From: Mucidula mucida
Taxonomy: Eukaryota > Basidiomycota > Agaricomycetes > Agaricales > Physalacriaceae
Assembly (NCBI GenBank): GCA_015501055.1
Contig: JADNYV010000001.1
Span: 1 to 64,000, forward strand
DNA: 64,000 nt
Direction of reading: 5' to 3'
Shown: one piece after another, positions 32,102-44,412 of the stretch
How positions within the stretch are numbered: the stretch's first letter is position 1
Layout of the letters: each line of letters starts with the position of its first letter
Program-made: the position numbers and the translations under genes
Notes under the pieces: generated by a model
What the model was told of the DNA's origin: nothing
Seen by the model: the letters and a program-made list of their open reading frames with translations, nothing else
Databases searched by the model: none

Positions 32102-34834
32102 ATGTCAACGCGTCGACAGCGCAATAGGTCGCCTGACGCGCCCTCGAAGCGCTCAAAGACGCACGACAATGAGGAGGTCATTGACCTGACCAGCGACGGG
32201 CCCGGGCCCCAAGATGACGAGGATCTTTCAGACATTCTGCTTCAAATCGATGCTATGGAGAAACAAGCTGAAAGCAGTGGCGCGGCAGCAGAGTCCGATG
32301 AGGCGCTAGCGCGTCGCCTTGCTGCTGAATGGGATGTAGAGGAGAATAGAGCGGGCGCGTCGAGTTCTTCAGGTTTGACTCGAGCCACTCACATTGATGA
32401 CGACGAAATTCTGGCGCGTCACCTTGCAGCAGAGTGGGATAAAGAGGATCCGCCGTCTTCCCAAGAGACAGAGGAAGCTAGCATTGAATTGGGCAAATTT
32501 GAATCACTGTTTACCGGAAGCCGGCCTTGCAGTAAGTGCGCCAAGAATATCTCTCCTTCAAGAGGCTTTGTAAGGTTATTGTTGTCTCAATGTCTCTTTA
32601 TTAACTAATGTGGCGTAGGTGCTATTCGCATCATCCGACTTAGACGCATTGCCCCCTACTCTTACAGCTCTACTCCACGCGCCATGCCGAGTCTGTAAAA
32701 TCAACCACTGCAGAGCCTGTTTCACACCCTTGAAATGCTTGTCGTCCTGTAAAGGTATAGCCAAGAACGCCACCTGTACCGTTCATCTATGTTGTCCAAA
32801 AGTACGAGCAGTGGCATTATTCGAAACTTTGGCCTCATTCGACAAAATCTTTATTGCTGAGAAAGAGAATGCCAAGAAAAGGATCAAATCTGCGCAACAG
32901 ACCAGTAAGCCTGTGTCTTCAGTCGGTCCCGGTGGTACTGGTTATGGCCAGGGCAGGGAACACCATGTGCACACGCACAATGGCTCCCGTGGCGGCACTA
33001 ACGAGAGCAAGCGTAAAGGGAAAGGTCAGACGACCGATACTGAATCCCAGTGGGATGAAACGGTTGTGACCATGCTGCATCTCATCACGAAACTCTTACC
33101 AGAACCATATGCCCAAATACCACAGACCTTCGACTTACTGCCTCATGCATCCATTGGCCAGCTTCTCATTATGTCCCAAGTCCCAGATCTTCTCGCCGGC
33201 TTACTGCGAAATGATTCCATCTCAGACTGGACCGCGCGGAGTGCTACGTACCATGCAATGTTAGCGCTCCTTCGCCGCATGGGCGACTGCGAACTCACCA
33301 TCCGGGTTCTTCTGGAGCCTCGCAAGGTGCGATCACACACGCCAGGCTTGGAAAGCTGGATGTGGGGCGAGGAAGAGATGACTTGGGTCACGTCCCGAAA
33401 AGGCGAAGTCGAAATGGCTCCGCCTCTCTATGACTACTTTAGGAAGCTCACGATTCAAAGCAAGGCCTTCATAAAGGGGGCATCCAATGTAGTTGCGGGA
33501 GATGAGGACGTATTGGATTCCATTGCCTCTGGTTCTTCGCTTTGTGGCGATATAATTGCAGCGAACGATGATATGGAACGCGCCATCTCTCTCCTCGGAC
33601 TTTCTTCTGACGCTTCACTGCAAGAGACTTCGCCTAGAAAGGGAAAGGGGAAAGGACGGGATATCACTGTAGAAATGGAGAAGAAGTACTCCCAAGCATG
33701 CGAGCGCCTTGCGTTCAAGTACGTCGAGCTTACGAACAGTGATAAAGTCGCAGCGAATGCCAGCCGGCATAAAGCGTACAGATCTGCATTGGCTATGAGT
33801 CAGCCCGAGAATGGAACGCGAAACCCCAAGGATCGTGTCCACCTTATCCGGGAAGAAGCAGTGATGGCCACCAGTCTTCCACCGGGAATCTGGGTGCGAA
33901 TTGACGAAGTTCGGAATGATATCCTGTGCGTGAGAAGCCACCTCTTTTAGACAACAACATGCTGATGCGCCGCCGTGTACTAGGAAGATAATGATAGCAG
34001 GACCTGAAGGCACGCCATATGCTAATGGCCTATTCGAGTTCGACTGCTTCATGCCGTTGGAATACCCGCGTGTTTCCCCACAAATACATCTATGCACGAC
34101 TGGTGGGGGGACCGTGGGGTTCAACCCCAATTTGTATAATGATGGCACAGTCTGTCTGTCACTCCTGGGTACATGGGCGGGAAGGTGTGTGTATGCGAGC
34201 CAAATAGAACGGTTCTTTTGCTCACACGCGCCCCCCCCAAAAGACCGGAAGAACAGTGGCAACCGTACAAGTCCACGCTTCTGCAAGTGCTCGTGAGCAT
34301 TCAGAGCATGATACTCATCGACCTTCCGTATTTCAATGAGTGAGAATATTCTCTTTTCTGTGTGAACGTTCTTTTGAAACTAGTTTGGTAGACCTGGAAG
34401 AGGCGCCGCCAAGAAAACAAGTGCTAGTACGGCTTATAATCGGGATCTAACAGCTCACACTACTAGGTGGGCGATTGTGGATTGGTTGAAGGAGGAACAC
34501 CGGCGTGGAATTTGGGCGGTGAGTGGCTTCCTTTATACAGACTGATATGCTCATCTCTTTTCAGGATGTCATCGCGTCGCACTTCAAGATTCGCCAGGAT
34601 ACTATAAGGAAGACGTGAGTGGTATTATTAGCCGGAGCATTCTCAACAACTGAGGTTATCACCAGAATCGTCCAATGGGGCCGCGAAAACCCAGCGATAC
34701 ATACCTATCATGGTCAAAGCGTTCCAGATCGGTGGACAGCGAATTATGTGGCACATAAGGGTATTGGTGTCGATTTATTGCACGAGTTCGACCGCGGAAT
34801 GGCGCTCATTCAAAAATGGACGTCTCGTGAATAG
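32102..34834 (+). CDS. Ubiquitin-conjugating enzyme E2 with BIRC6-like UBC domain
   Basis: Seven exons (32102-32569, 32619-33925, 33984-34184, 34244-34339, 34392-34518, 34565-34614, 34666-34834) give 805 aa. The first 170 residues are acidic and contain two copies of a short motif ([11 protein letters not shown] and [11 protein letters not shown]). A cysteine-rich segment follows ([37 protein letters not shown]), possibly a zinc-binding fold. The C-terminal third is a UBC domain of the BIRC6/UBE2O kind: [40 protein letters not shown] with catalytic C649, then [20 protein letters not shown]. After the UBC fold comes a conserved extension ([20 protein letters not shown]). It should transfer ubiquitin from E1 to substrates. 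Possible hybrid E2/E3 action is known for relatives, not shown here. Confidence 0.88.
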
Positions 34835-35587
34835 ATACTTGGATATCTCGCCTCCGACAAGCTGAGTTGGATTTTGAGAAACTAGAATTGGTGCTACCAT
34901 ACACACATGGGCACGCGTATTTCGGAGAATGTATACCTAGAAACTCTAAACCATCGGATCTATTCTCAATGCACAGAGGCTCTTTGAGGTTTAACTGTGT
35001 TGTTAGCTTAACCCCGGGGATCAAAAAGAGTTTTTGACACTTGTTTTCTAGTCGCTTCCAAGTTCGTCGTTCAACGCTGTATGAGAAAGCGACGACTTTA
35101 CGTGTCGGTTCAATAGCGAAGAACCCAGATATCAATTGGGATAACCGCCGCCTCGGGATTCGTCAACTGGCACGCCCTACGTTAAGGCGTTGTATTCGTA
35201 TCACGGGGGCGCTCCTTCTGATTCGTGTAAAGCACGAGTCGGGGAGGCGGAGATTAACTCGCGGCCCCGCGCCTCCGAGGCCCCGTCGATGTTGCGCCAC
35301 CGATCACTTTGAAGAAGAAGCCCGAAAATCCGCGCGGGCAGTGTCACTCAGCGATGTATTTTGTTACCTAGTAACAAGCTACAAAGACAGGGATATTTAA
35401 GTATAGCATGTAATTGAAAGCAAGTTTTTGTTTGTACACCAATGTCGAGGAAAATGAATGTGGGATGTGAATGCGGTTCCATAAACTAAATGCAGAAGAG
35501 TCATCGAAAGCAGGAGAACGTAAAGGTCATAACAACAAGGCAAAAAAGTTCGTCACAAACGTAAGGACAACTATGAAATGGGTCCGT
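34835..35587. other. Convergent intergenic region
   Basis: Between the stop of the E2 gene and the stop of the next gene on the opposite strand. I see no gene or repeat. Confidence 0.4.
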
Positions 35588-36556
35588 TCACATAACTCGG
35601 AAGGCGCCTGGTCGAGAATACAAACACACGATGGTAAGGAAGAGGGTTGTGCAGGCAATAGGAATGGCGAAAAGAGTCGCTATCAGGGAGACGATGCTAT
35701 CAAGTGTGGGTTGCACAAAGGAGAGCTCATAGCTCCCGGCATCGAGCTTTTCAAAGTCGGAGGGGTAGTATGGACGGGATGGCGAAGGCGATAGAGGGTA
35801 CAAGGGCTCCTCAATAGAATTAGCGTGATGGACAGAAAGCCCGAGGTCTCTATCCACGCGATCCAAGGTGAGCCCATTCAGCCACTCATCGGCGTCCTCC
35901 TCCGCAGAAACGCTGCCAGCGTCCCGCGGAACGACTACGACGTCCCGACAAAGCAACCGCCGCCGCCGCTCCTTTGCGAGGACAAGTTTGCAGTTGAAAT
36001 CTTCGAGAACCACCGAAACAGCGTCCCATATGATCTCGGGCGACCGCTTGGGCGATGACGCCCGGCCACCCAGGAAACGCAGCGATTTTCGGGAGAGATA
36101 GTACTCTAACCAGTGAAACCGATCGATGAACTGTTTGGGATTTATGGTGGACGAGATAGGTTGTGTCACGGAGACGTTCTTGACTCTCCAGCCCCGCTGC
36201 AAGCACCCGCAGGCGCCGGAGAACTGCTCCCAGCTCCAAACGTCCTTGCCATAGACGTCCTGGTTGTACGCTATGCATTCTGGGCAGAGCAGCACGCGCA
36301 GGGTCAATTCATAGCGCTTTAGGGCAGATACTGAACGGTCCATGAGCTGAGCGGTGATAGCGAGCAGGAGATGAGAGCGGATTATGGCAAGGAGTTCTGG
36401 GGGCAATGAAAGAAATTGAGATCGCGATATAACGATGGTGGGGAGGGTCGAACGCGCGACAATGGCCTGGTCGACGGTGCGAATTTCGTCGGAGAGATAG
36501 GCAAGGGCTGCATGCATGAGGGTAGATCGCGAAGTGATCACGGATGAAGAGGCCAT
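35588..36556 (-). CDS. Hypothetical protein with C-terminal membrane anchor
   Basis: One exon of 322 aa from the Met at 36556. A longer in-frame start exists, but a TATA box at 36604-36611 supports the shorter one. The N-terminal half is helical and contains FLSLPPELLAIIRSHLL, which resembles the start of an F-box-like helix. A Cys pattern (LLCPECIAYN, then CGCLQRGW) could bind zinc. The C-terminus has one strong membrane span (SLIATLFAIPIACTTLFLTI) and a short tail, so it may be tail-anchored. I do not recognise the family. Codon use looks ordinary and the frame is open throughout. Confidence 0.6.
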   Translation of the reverse strand: MASSSVITSRSTLMHAALAYLSDEIRTVDQAIVARSTLPTIVISRSQFLSLPPELLAIIRSHLLLAITAQLMDRSVSALKRYELTLRVLLCPECIAYNQDVYGKDVWSWEQFSGACGCLQRGWRVKNVSVTQPISSTINPKQFIDRFHWLEYYLSRKSLRFLGGRASSPKRSPEIIWDAVSVVLEDFNCKLVLAKERRRRLLCRDVVVVPRDAGSVSAEEDADEWLNGLTLDRVDRDLGLSVHHANSIEEPLYPLSPSPSRPYYPSDFEKLDAGSYELSFVQPTLDSIVSLIATLFAIPIACTTLFLTIVCLYSRPGAFRVM

Positions 36557-38792
36557 CGTGGACAATGGGGGAGAGCCAAACAGGTAGGCTTTGTGAGCGG
36601 GCGTATATATACGAGTACGAGCATGGCCACCGGAAGCAGAAGAAAAGACTGGCAGATGGATCGCCTTATTTGGCGCGAGAACACGAAGGCCGTAATGATG
36701 ACATGACGTGAACCTTCCGCGGCTTAAGCGACGTTGGAAGCAAAAGGATTCGGCCCTCCACTGTTCTGCGAACTGTCGCCGACTCGATAGTTTCCGTGGG
36801 GCGAGTCCATTCGGTGCCCGCCGGACACGCTGTGGCGCCCTGCCGGCCGTAGACATTGTTATCTCGCGAACAGCGTCGACGCAGACTCACACGTAATCAT
36901 GCTCCCATTTCCCAAGTGACCGTAGCGGTTACTAGAGCACAGGCTTCCGAATCGCAGTCATGGGGAACGCCGAGGCCAGAATTTGGAAGGAATCAGAAAT
37001 CGAGATACCCCCGTCAGTGGCAGAGGACAGCATAGAAAAGTACCGCAGAATGTACAGAACCACAGTACGGTGACCTGTGAGCCTCGAGAACCGTGTGATG
37101 ATGGTCATGGACAAGCTTGAGCGTCACTATCTCCGACCAGATCTTACTTAACCTAATACCCCTGCAGAACCGGAATCGGAGTCGACCGTACTCATTGTCC
37201 TATTGTAAGGAGCCTCTTTAGAACCGCAATGATTGATCTGCACCCTCAAAACCATACGCTTGTCCCAGCGCTCATTCCCTTTAGAGGTAGTTCGCGCCGG
37301 TAACAGCGGCGAGAAGGGAACCCAATACAATTGGCACAGCTCTGATATTCGGAACGAACTGAAAGCGACGAACAGACAGCGGCCAGAAGATACTGAACCT
37401 GGTGTTTCAACTTTGCACGCCGCTCACCACTCATCTATCTAACATCGTCCAATGTCGCCGGGAGCCCAGAATTCCGTCGTCTTCACCAAGGTAACTGACC
37501 AAGCAACGACGAAGCGCTCTGCGCACGTCACAGACGTCCACCGGCGTTCAGAATTTCGAAGATGCTCGACAGTAAATGCAATCAATCAATCATCCCCATT
37601 CTGATGTGGCGTTCCAACGCTCAAAAGTGAACTTTCCGTTGGGACTGGGTTGATCGCGGTTGATGCGTATCAATAAGAATCAAAACCTCCTGCTTTGTGA
37701 CACTTGCTTCCCAAGGATGATGGCAGTGCATGTGTTTAGCGTTGGTGCAAGTGCTTCGCTACGATTTTAAGTGCCAACATAAATGGCCACGTACTAGAAG
37801 AGAGCCTACGAAACACACAGCGTCCACAGTTTTCCGCTTACACAACACTTTGGCGTATATCGAGAATGCAGAAAGATATGCAAATATCATGGTACAGTTG
37901 AAGAGCTCCCCAAGTCGATGAAGAAACTGACGATATGCACTGTTGACAGCAGTCAGGCAATAAATGGATAGCATATGCATGTCGGTGGATGTTGACGTCG
38001 CAACATTGCTTATTCAAGTGATCGTGCGCCACAGTCCTCGCTCCAGCGCCAATACCAGGCGAAGTAGTTTCATTATTCGGGTCTTTCTCCTCCTACCGGC
38101 GCGCGCGCTGGGTAGCCGTCATGTCCCAATTTAGCCGTTCTCGTCCAGATCGTCTTACAAGTCCTAGGCGACCTCTATAATTGTTCTACATGTTTTGTTT
38201 GCACAAGCATCTTCGTCCTCATCAGGCAGATATCCTCGTTCTCTCCGGCCTATGCTAGTGGATGATCCCCACGTATTGACCCTACTACTTCAACTTGAAT
38301 TTAACAGCGAACGCTGCTCTTAGTAGCCTCAAGGCGGAGGCAATGAGAGGTAATCGATATGAGACAATTTCAAGCATGATTGAACACCGGTGAGCTCAAG
38401 AGCAAGCGTGCTGGCGATCCTAAATGGTTTGGGTTGGAGGTCCCGGCGAAGCGAACGAGATGAAGCGCCACAGAAGGATGTGGATGGCAGAACCGAATCG
38501 TCAGGGGTAGTGTAAGAGATGGAGATGGAAGGGCGGATGAAAGGAGCGTGACCGCGAGCGAACAAGAGCCTCGAGGCGCGACTTTGAACATCAGCTTGTC
38601 CTCAAGTTGTCGTAAACAAGTACACCCGAGTATTTGCGTACAGTTACAGATCCCTAGGATTCTGAGTGAAATTAAAGTAGAGCAAATACACGGGTTTTCG
38701 GTATTCATACGAATCATGTTGAGCACTGTTCTTGTCTCAGTAACGTTCCGACGCCGACGGTATGACTATAGAACCAACTCTCGGCGACTCTT
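36557..38792. other. Gene-free stretch of about 2.2 kb
   Basis: Only short open frames on both strands, none with a recognisable motif. A GC-alternating run (GCGCGCGCGC) lies near 38099. There is no internal similarity to the repeat fields elsewhere in the window. Confidence 0.4.
36604..36611 (-). promoter_or_regulatory. TATA box
   Basis: TATATATA about 48 bp upstream of the Met at 36556 on the minus strand. It favours that start over the longer reading frame. Confidence 0.5.
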
Positions 38793-40320
38793 CTAGGGCC
38801 GATACCAGATTTCTGAAGTCAAGAAATCCATCTCTTTGAAAGAGCCAGGAGGCAGAAAATTCTTGATCGTGTATTCGATATGCACGCCAGATCGTTGACT
38901 CAACGCAGTCAACTCCCGCACTATCCAGAGAGGCAAGCTATTGCCATGAAGAATGCGGATTGTTTGCAGCTCTGTCGCTGTGTGCCTTCTCTCCAGAATG
39001 TCAACGAGTGTAGCCCAAGAAGGGACTTTATCCATGGTTGTCGGGGCCAATTTCAGAAGACTCATGCTCTCCAAGTCAACAACGAGAGTAGACAGATGTG
39101 GTAGAATGCTGGTTGACGAAAAATCGGAAGAGGTGATTTCTTTGAAGTGGGATTCTAGATGAAGAAATTCACAGCGAAGTGCAAAGTGATGAGACTTTGC
39201 AGGTGTGGAAGACAGAGGAATTTAGTGCCACTGAGACCAATAGGCCTGATAATCAGGGTGGAAAGGCTGCACGACGATTTTTGGAGAAAGGATTCAACGA
39301 TAGAAACTGCGGCCGGCGGATCGTCCTCATTGACATTTATGCATAATGTGGCCAAAGCAGGCAGCACCAGTCTGTCAAGCACAGCAACATCATACAAGAC
39401 TTCAAGGTGTTTAAGGTTTGGATTGTAGACGAGGGGAGAGGCAGACTCAACAGCTGTCAGAGGTTCGGTCGATAGTGCGATGTGGCAGGAAATGAGGGAT
39501 GGGAACAGGGACAGGGTTTTCAACTCAGACAGCGCCAGCGGCGCGGCATAGTGCGTTATGTGCTCCATCGCAGACAGTGAAAGTCCTCTACAGTAAAACA
39601 GGCAGACACGCTTGAACTGTGAGACTTGGAGGGATATGTTACAGTTGCCATCTTTCTTGGAATCAATGGACAAATCTTCCAAGTGCGGCATACTTCCCAG
39701 CGTGAAGCGAATGTAGAGTTGATAGCCTCCACATAAAGAATCTTCCATCGGTGAGATTCCTTCAACACAAGACTGTATATCGGGCCATGATATTCCCCTC
39801 TGAGCACGACTGTGAGAGGGTGTTGCCCAGACCGGCGCAGGTACTCCTGCGTGATCTCGGTGGTCATCGTCGCGGTGGCGATGGTGTCTCCTGGATCACG
39901 TCTGGAGTTGTAGATCATCCTCGCCCACAAGCTGTGCGCAGATAGCATGATACCGCGCCACGAGCAGCACACTTGGGCGAGAGTCCATGGAGGTTTTCCT
40001 ACGTCCATGTATGAATAATTCTGACGGAGTGTATGTTCAAAGATGGATATCAAGACGTCGGGGGGAAGGTTGCGAATGGGCGCCAATGCTGAATAGTGAA
40101 GTGCGAGTTGCCGTCTAGCGGCATTACAGTGTGATTGTAAACGAGTTAGATGTTCCTGTGCAACGGCGATGTCGCGCGTCCAAGCGGACGCAACGTCCGC
40201 TATCCTGACACGGTCGTATGGGAGAAGTGGGATTTCGCCACGAAGGATGGAACGGAGAGAGACCAGGCTCGGCTCGTCGCATTGATGCAAGGTAGACGTG
40301 AAGCGAATTTCGGAGGCCAT
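38793..40320 (-). pseudogene. F-box/LRR-type protein gene with two apparent frameshifts
   Basis: The start (MASEIRFTSTLHQCDEPSLV), the coiled helix (AQEHLTRLQSHCNAARRQL) and the F-box (LAPIRNLPPDVLISIFEHTL) are typical of agaricomycete F-box proteins. CCSWRGIMLSAHSLW and a leucine-rich-repeat-like part follow. The reading frame changes near 39725 (to LGSMPHLEDLSI) and again near 39172 (to CEFLHLESHFKEI). No GT-AG intron of normal size explains either shift. The third segment ends at 38793. Such proteins recruit targets to SCF ubiquitin ligases, and the family is large and fast-evolving. Either the gene is dead or there are two indel errors in the sequence; the codon structure is otherwise well kept. 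Confidence 0.65.
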
Positions 40321-41041
40321 CCTGCGTGAATTGTGAAAGACTGCATCTACTAAACCTTCAAACACATACAAGGAGCAGCTATGCGACCAGGCGAAGGGGG
40401 TCCGTTCTGGGGAGTTTTCGACGAAGCACTGCAGCGCGGGACCGTGTATAGTCGGACGGTGTAGATGAAGAGCAAATTCGATCTCCGCGCGCACTTGTGC
40501 CGGCATATCGGCACAAATGCTTACATCCCACATTTGGACGTCGCTTTACCCAGCGTAGCTCAGCGAGCGGGGAGTCGGCGGCAAATATAGTCATGTTTTC
40601 CTTCCGACTAGTGAGACCCGATAAGCGAACCCCTTCACAACTTGAAGACCACTCAGGCTCAAAACTGAATATACGTTAAACATCGGGTATATCGAAAATT
40701 TACATAGTGTAAAATCACATTTTGATTCCAACATGCTACAATGGGGGGACGACGAGCAAAGCAGACTCCACGTAACAAAACGGAACGAAAGCGGGTGGAC
40801 AGACAGAGTTGGGGAGAGGGGATGCGATTTATGACACAAGCAGAATCATGGATGGTAGTAAACACAAATGTAAGTGATGCAAAACGGAGGGACGATTAGA
40901 CAAAGTTAAAATAAAGACATGATTGTCGCTCGTCTCCGAGACGACAAGGCGCCGTGTTTTAAAAAGTTAGAATGCGAATTCAGATATCTGCGATGGATGT
41001 CAGATGGGTCGTTACTGGTGAAGAAAGATATGACGCACAAT
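40321..41041. other. Intergenic
   Basis: 5' flank of the F-box gene and 3' flank of the homeodomain gene. The in-frame extension of the F-box frame up to 40533 lacks family content. No other gene is seen. Confidence 0.4.
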
Positions 41042-42646
41042 TTAGTGAACGTACTGCTGGGAGAAACTGACAAGTAGGAGCGCGTCTTCGAATTTGATTC
41101 CGCTGGAAAACTTCATGGCAGCCTTCTCGCCCTCTGCATAATCAAGTGCTAATGCACTCAGACTAGTGAGGTCGAGTCGATGTCGTGGAGCTTCGGATCT
41201 CTCGTCGACTTTAGTCTTGGGAGGCAGAGGTGATGGTGGAGGCGACGGGGTTACGGCCTCCTGATACTCATCATCGCTACCCACGTCCGAATGAGGCCCT
41301 GCCATATGAGAATCTTCATCGTAGTCCTGATCCATACGCTCATCGTCGTCGAAGTCGGTCGATGGCGTCGTAGAGCGCGACACATTCGCAGATTCCGTGC
41401 GATGAGGATATGAGTACCCATAATCATCGTCACCATCCTCGTTTTTCTTAGCACGTCGGCGAGACGTCTGGCGGAGATTGCGGAACCAGTTGGTGACCTT
41501 ACCGAGGTCCCTACGAAACGTTGAGAATGATTGGGGATCAGACGGACAGTGCGGTGAAACATACATTCCGATTTCAAGAGCAAGAGCAGTGCGTTGTTCG
41601 ATTGTGGGAGTGGGGTTCTTGATGAAAAGATCCTTTAAGGCATCGAGCTGATGAGGCTCGGGGCGAGCCCGTCTCATGCGTGATGACATGCTGTAAGGAG
41701 TGTTGCTCCTTCTAGAGGATCGTTTTGAAGGAGACGATTCATCAGGATTCGATGAATGAACACTCGGGGAACGCCGTGGCCTTGATAGCGCGAGCGAGGG
41801 GTGCTGGGTGGGCGGAGGCAGACCTAACGATGGATGTTTACTTGGAGGAGGGAAAGCAGGAATGTTTCGTGGCTCTGCATCTGGCTGAACTAGCAGCGGC
41901 TCTGGCTCCTCTTCAACTGGGTTTTTGAGAGTAGACGGCTGCTTCTGGAACCACTCGCTGACTCCTTGATAACGCCTAAAATGGAAATCGGAAATTAATA
42001 TGCGCGATCGTCGAAAAGTCGGGACATGGTACACACATTCCGACAGAGTCTGCCAATGCCTGACGCTGGTCGCTGGATGGATTAGGGTTTTCGACGAATG
42101 CTTTTCTGAGCGCCTCTTTCTGTTCAGCAGAGAGACGGTTGTTGCGGAGACGGCGGGCCATTGATTCGCTTTCTGAAAGAAAATTGTGTTCTGGATCGGC
42201 AGTTTGGTACGATGGCCAAGAGTGGTTATCGTCGGGCAAGTGGTGCGGGTGGCTATCGGGGTAGTCGTCGTCGGGATAGTCACCCGATTCAGAGGGACGA
42301 GGCGTAGACGAGGTTGACGATGAATGGGAAGGACGAGAAGAATTTATACGTGCAGCATGGGGAGCAATGCTCTTTGACGGAACAGTCCTTTTCTTTGTGC
42401 TGGCCCGTTTGTTTTGGAACCAAGAGTTGACTGTCTTTGTCTCCCTGGGACAGCGAAGACAAAGGTCAATGCAGAAACGATGATTGGAATCAAAGCGTAC
42501 ATTCCCAGCCGGTCTGCTAAAGACGTCCTTACTTCGAGCGCCGGATGCTCATCCCTTTCATACAGCTCATTCAGTGCAGCGAGCTGGTGGGGTGAGTGCC
42601 GGTTACGAGGCTTCTTGGGCCTGTCGGTGGACGCGACAGGCGGCAT
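41042..42646 (-). CDS. Protein with three homeodomains
   Basis: Four exons (42501-42646, 42037-42444, 41565-41975, 41042-41510) give 477 aa. Three homeodomain-like segments follow one another at about residues 9-70, 134-197 and 270-335. Each has a helix 1-2 part and a recognition helix: ETKTVNSWFQNKRASTKK, YQGVSEWFQKQPSTLK and DLGKVTNWFRNLRQTSRRR. The second has lost the Asn of WFxN (it reads WFQK) and is probably weak or non-binding. Each intron interrupts the domain at the same place, after a Gly-Met just before helix 3, which points to internal duplication of one ancestral exon pair. The C-terminal third is acidic and proline-rich, like an activation region. It is likely a nuclear DNA-binding regulator; targets are unknown. 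Confidence 0.85.
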
Positions 42647-44412
42647 TGGCGAGTACAGACAGGACGACGACGACGGGCTAATAGCAATGGGCAAAATGGA
42701 CGTTTGTAGAAAGAGCAGTCTAAGATGACAAATGTACAGAGATGATATCCAGAAATTTAAGTTCACACGGATTCAAAATATCGATCCATCCCCGCCATTT
42801 ACGTCTCTCCAGATTCAATTCTCTGTCTCACTCTCCCTATCATACTCCATTCCACCCTCTCCTCTACTCTACAGCTCGCGATTCTGTATCAGACGATACT
42901 CTGTATTCGGTATTAGCCCTTAATTTTCCATGCGGTATTTCTCTATACTGGGATAACAGCAATCATACTCTTCGTCATTCGTGCTGACTTGCCGTCAAGG
43001 CAACATCGCATGCGATCCAGCAGCCCCGAGTGGCTCGCAAACGAGGGGACAAATCGCAGATGAAGCGCTTTCTCAAGCTTGTCGGCTGGGGGGGGTATTC
43101 CATGTACCTGCGGCCATCATCGGCTGTAAACACTCTCAACACTGTTGATAGCAAACCCCACCGTATCGCAGAATATGGCAATCAACGTTTGACACGTATA
43201 TTTATTTGGTAACGGATCGGTGCAGGGTTGCTGGTCTCGGTCAACAAGAGGTCCTTTTAGATCGCATCTTGCACTCAAACATACGTGGGTACCGTATACG
43301 CATCAATGCTCAATCTGGCGAATGCGGATGACCTGGGGATGGCGCCAGGTAACAACTTCACAGTGATACGTCCCGCGTAAATACCCGAAGCTGTTTCCGG
43401 AAATAAGATGCTTCCAAGTACTAGAGCGTATTCTAGACAAAACGTTCGTCAAAAGAAAAGCTAAGATGGAGGCAGAATACAACCTTCGCGCGACTACCGT
43501 CTTGATTGATTCGTGGATACTGGAACGCGACTGCTGACCGCGGCCTATGGGAACGTGCGGGTCCAGAAGCCGAGAATACAGCAGAATAACAAGTCATATT
43601 ACTTCTGGTTTTCCAAATGACATTGACGTTGCCACTCGTTCTATTGTCCCATTTGTGCCCCTCGGTTCCTCTGTTTGCGTGACAAGGGTAAGGTTTGAAA
43701 GTTGTGAGAAATCATGCATCGCGAAATCCACCCTTCGTTACACCATCATTGCAGAACCAAGTCAGAAGTTGCGATGTGCAAGGGATGACGAGTTGACACT
43801 GAAGCGCTCCTCCGTCGAGTGAATGGAGTTATTCAAAATTAACCAGGCCGCCGTCATTTTTGGACATTCCAAGGTTACAACGTCCGCGTAAGATTGCAGC
43901 TGTTCGGGTGGCGATGAAGGTATGAGAAGCAAGTAGATAGGACTCACAAGACATACCATTTGTTAGCGCAGAGCGACACTAGCCCTGGGACGCGTCAGAT
44001 TGCTGGGAGAGTTCTCGAGGACGTCATGTACCGTAAAGTGCCTTCTCACGGAGTATGGTTATTGTATCTTATCTCACGCACCGTCACCTGGAGGTTCCAA
44101 CTCTTGGATACCGTCACAATCTCGTTCGTTAATCGCGACGTGTTCAGCCTAGAAGTTGATCTACATCGTTCGCTCCAGGACAGTGGATGTAGCTGGCAAG
44201 TCAGCGTGCAGGGAATTATCGTAACTTCGTGTGGCTATTATCATGCAATGGCAATAATGATATGTGCGATTAATGGTGTACATACTTCCTTTGATTAGGT
44301 ATGGTAGGCATCCTCAGTACTTGCAGTCCTCCATAACTGAGATACCAGACTGAGACTGATGTTGTGATTAGAACGAAGAACTACAAGAGTGTCGACACTC
44401 ACAGTTCATTAT
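42647..44412. other. Gene-free stretch of about 1.8 kb
   Basis: The region begins with pyrimidine-rich DNA (CTCTGTCTCACTCTCCC near 42820), the probable promoter of the homeodomain gene. Beyond it, open frames at 43547-43822 and 43960-44298 have no recognisable content. Confidence 0.4.
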
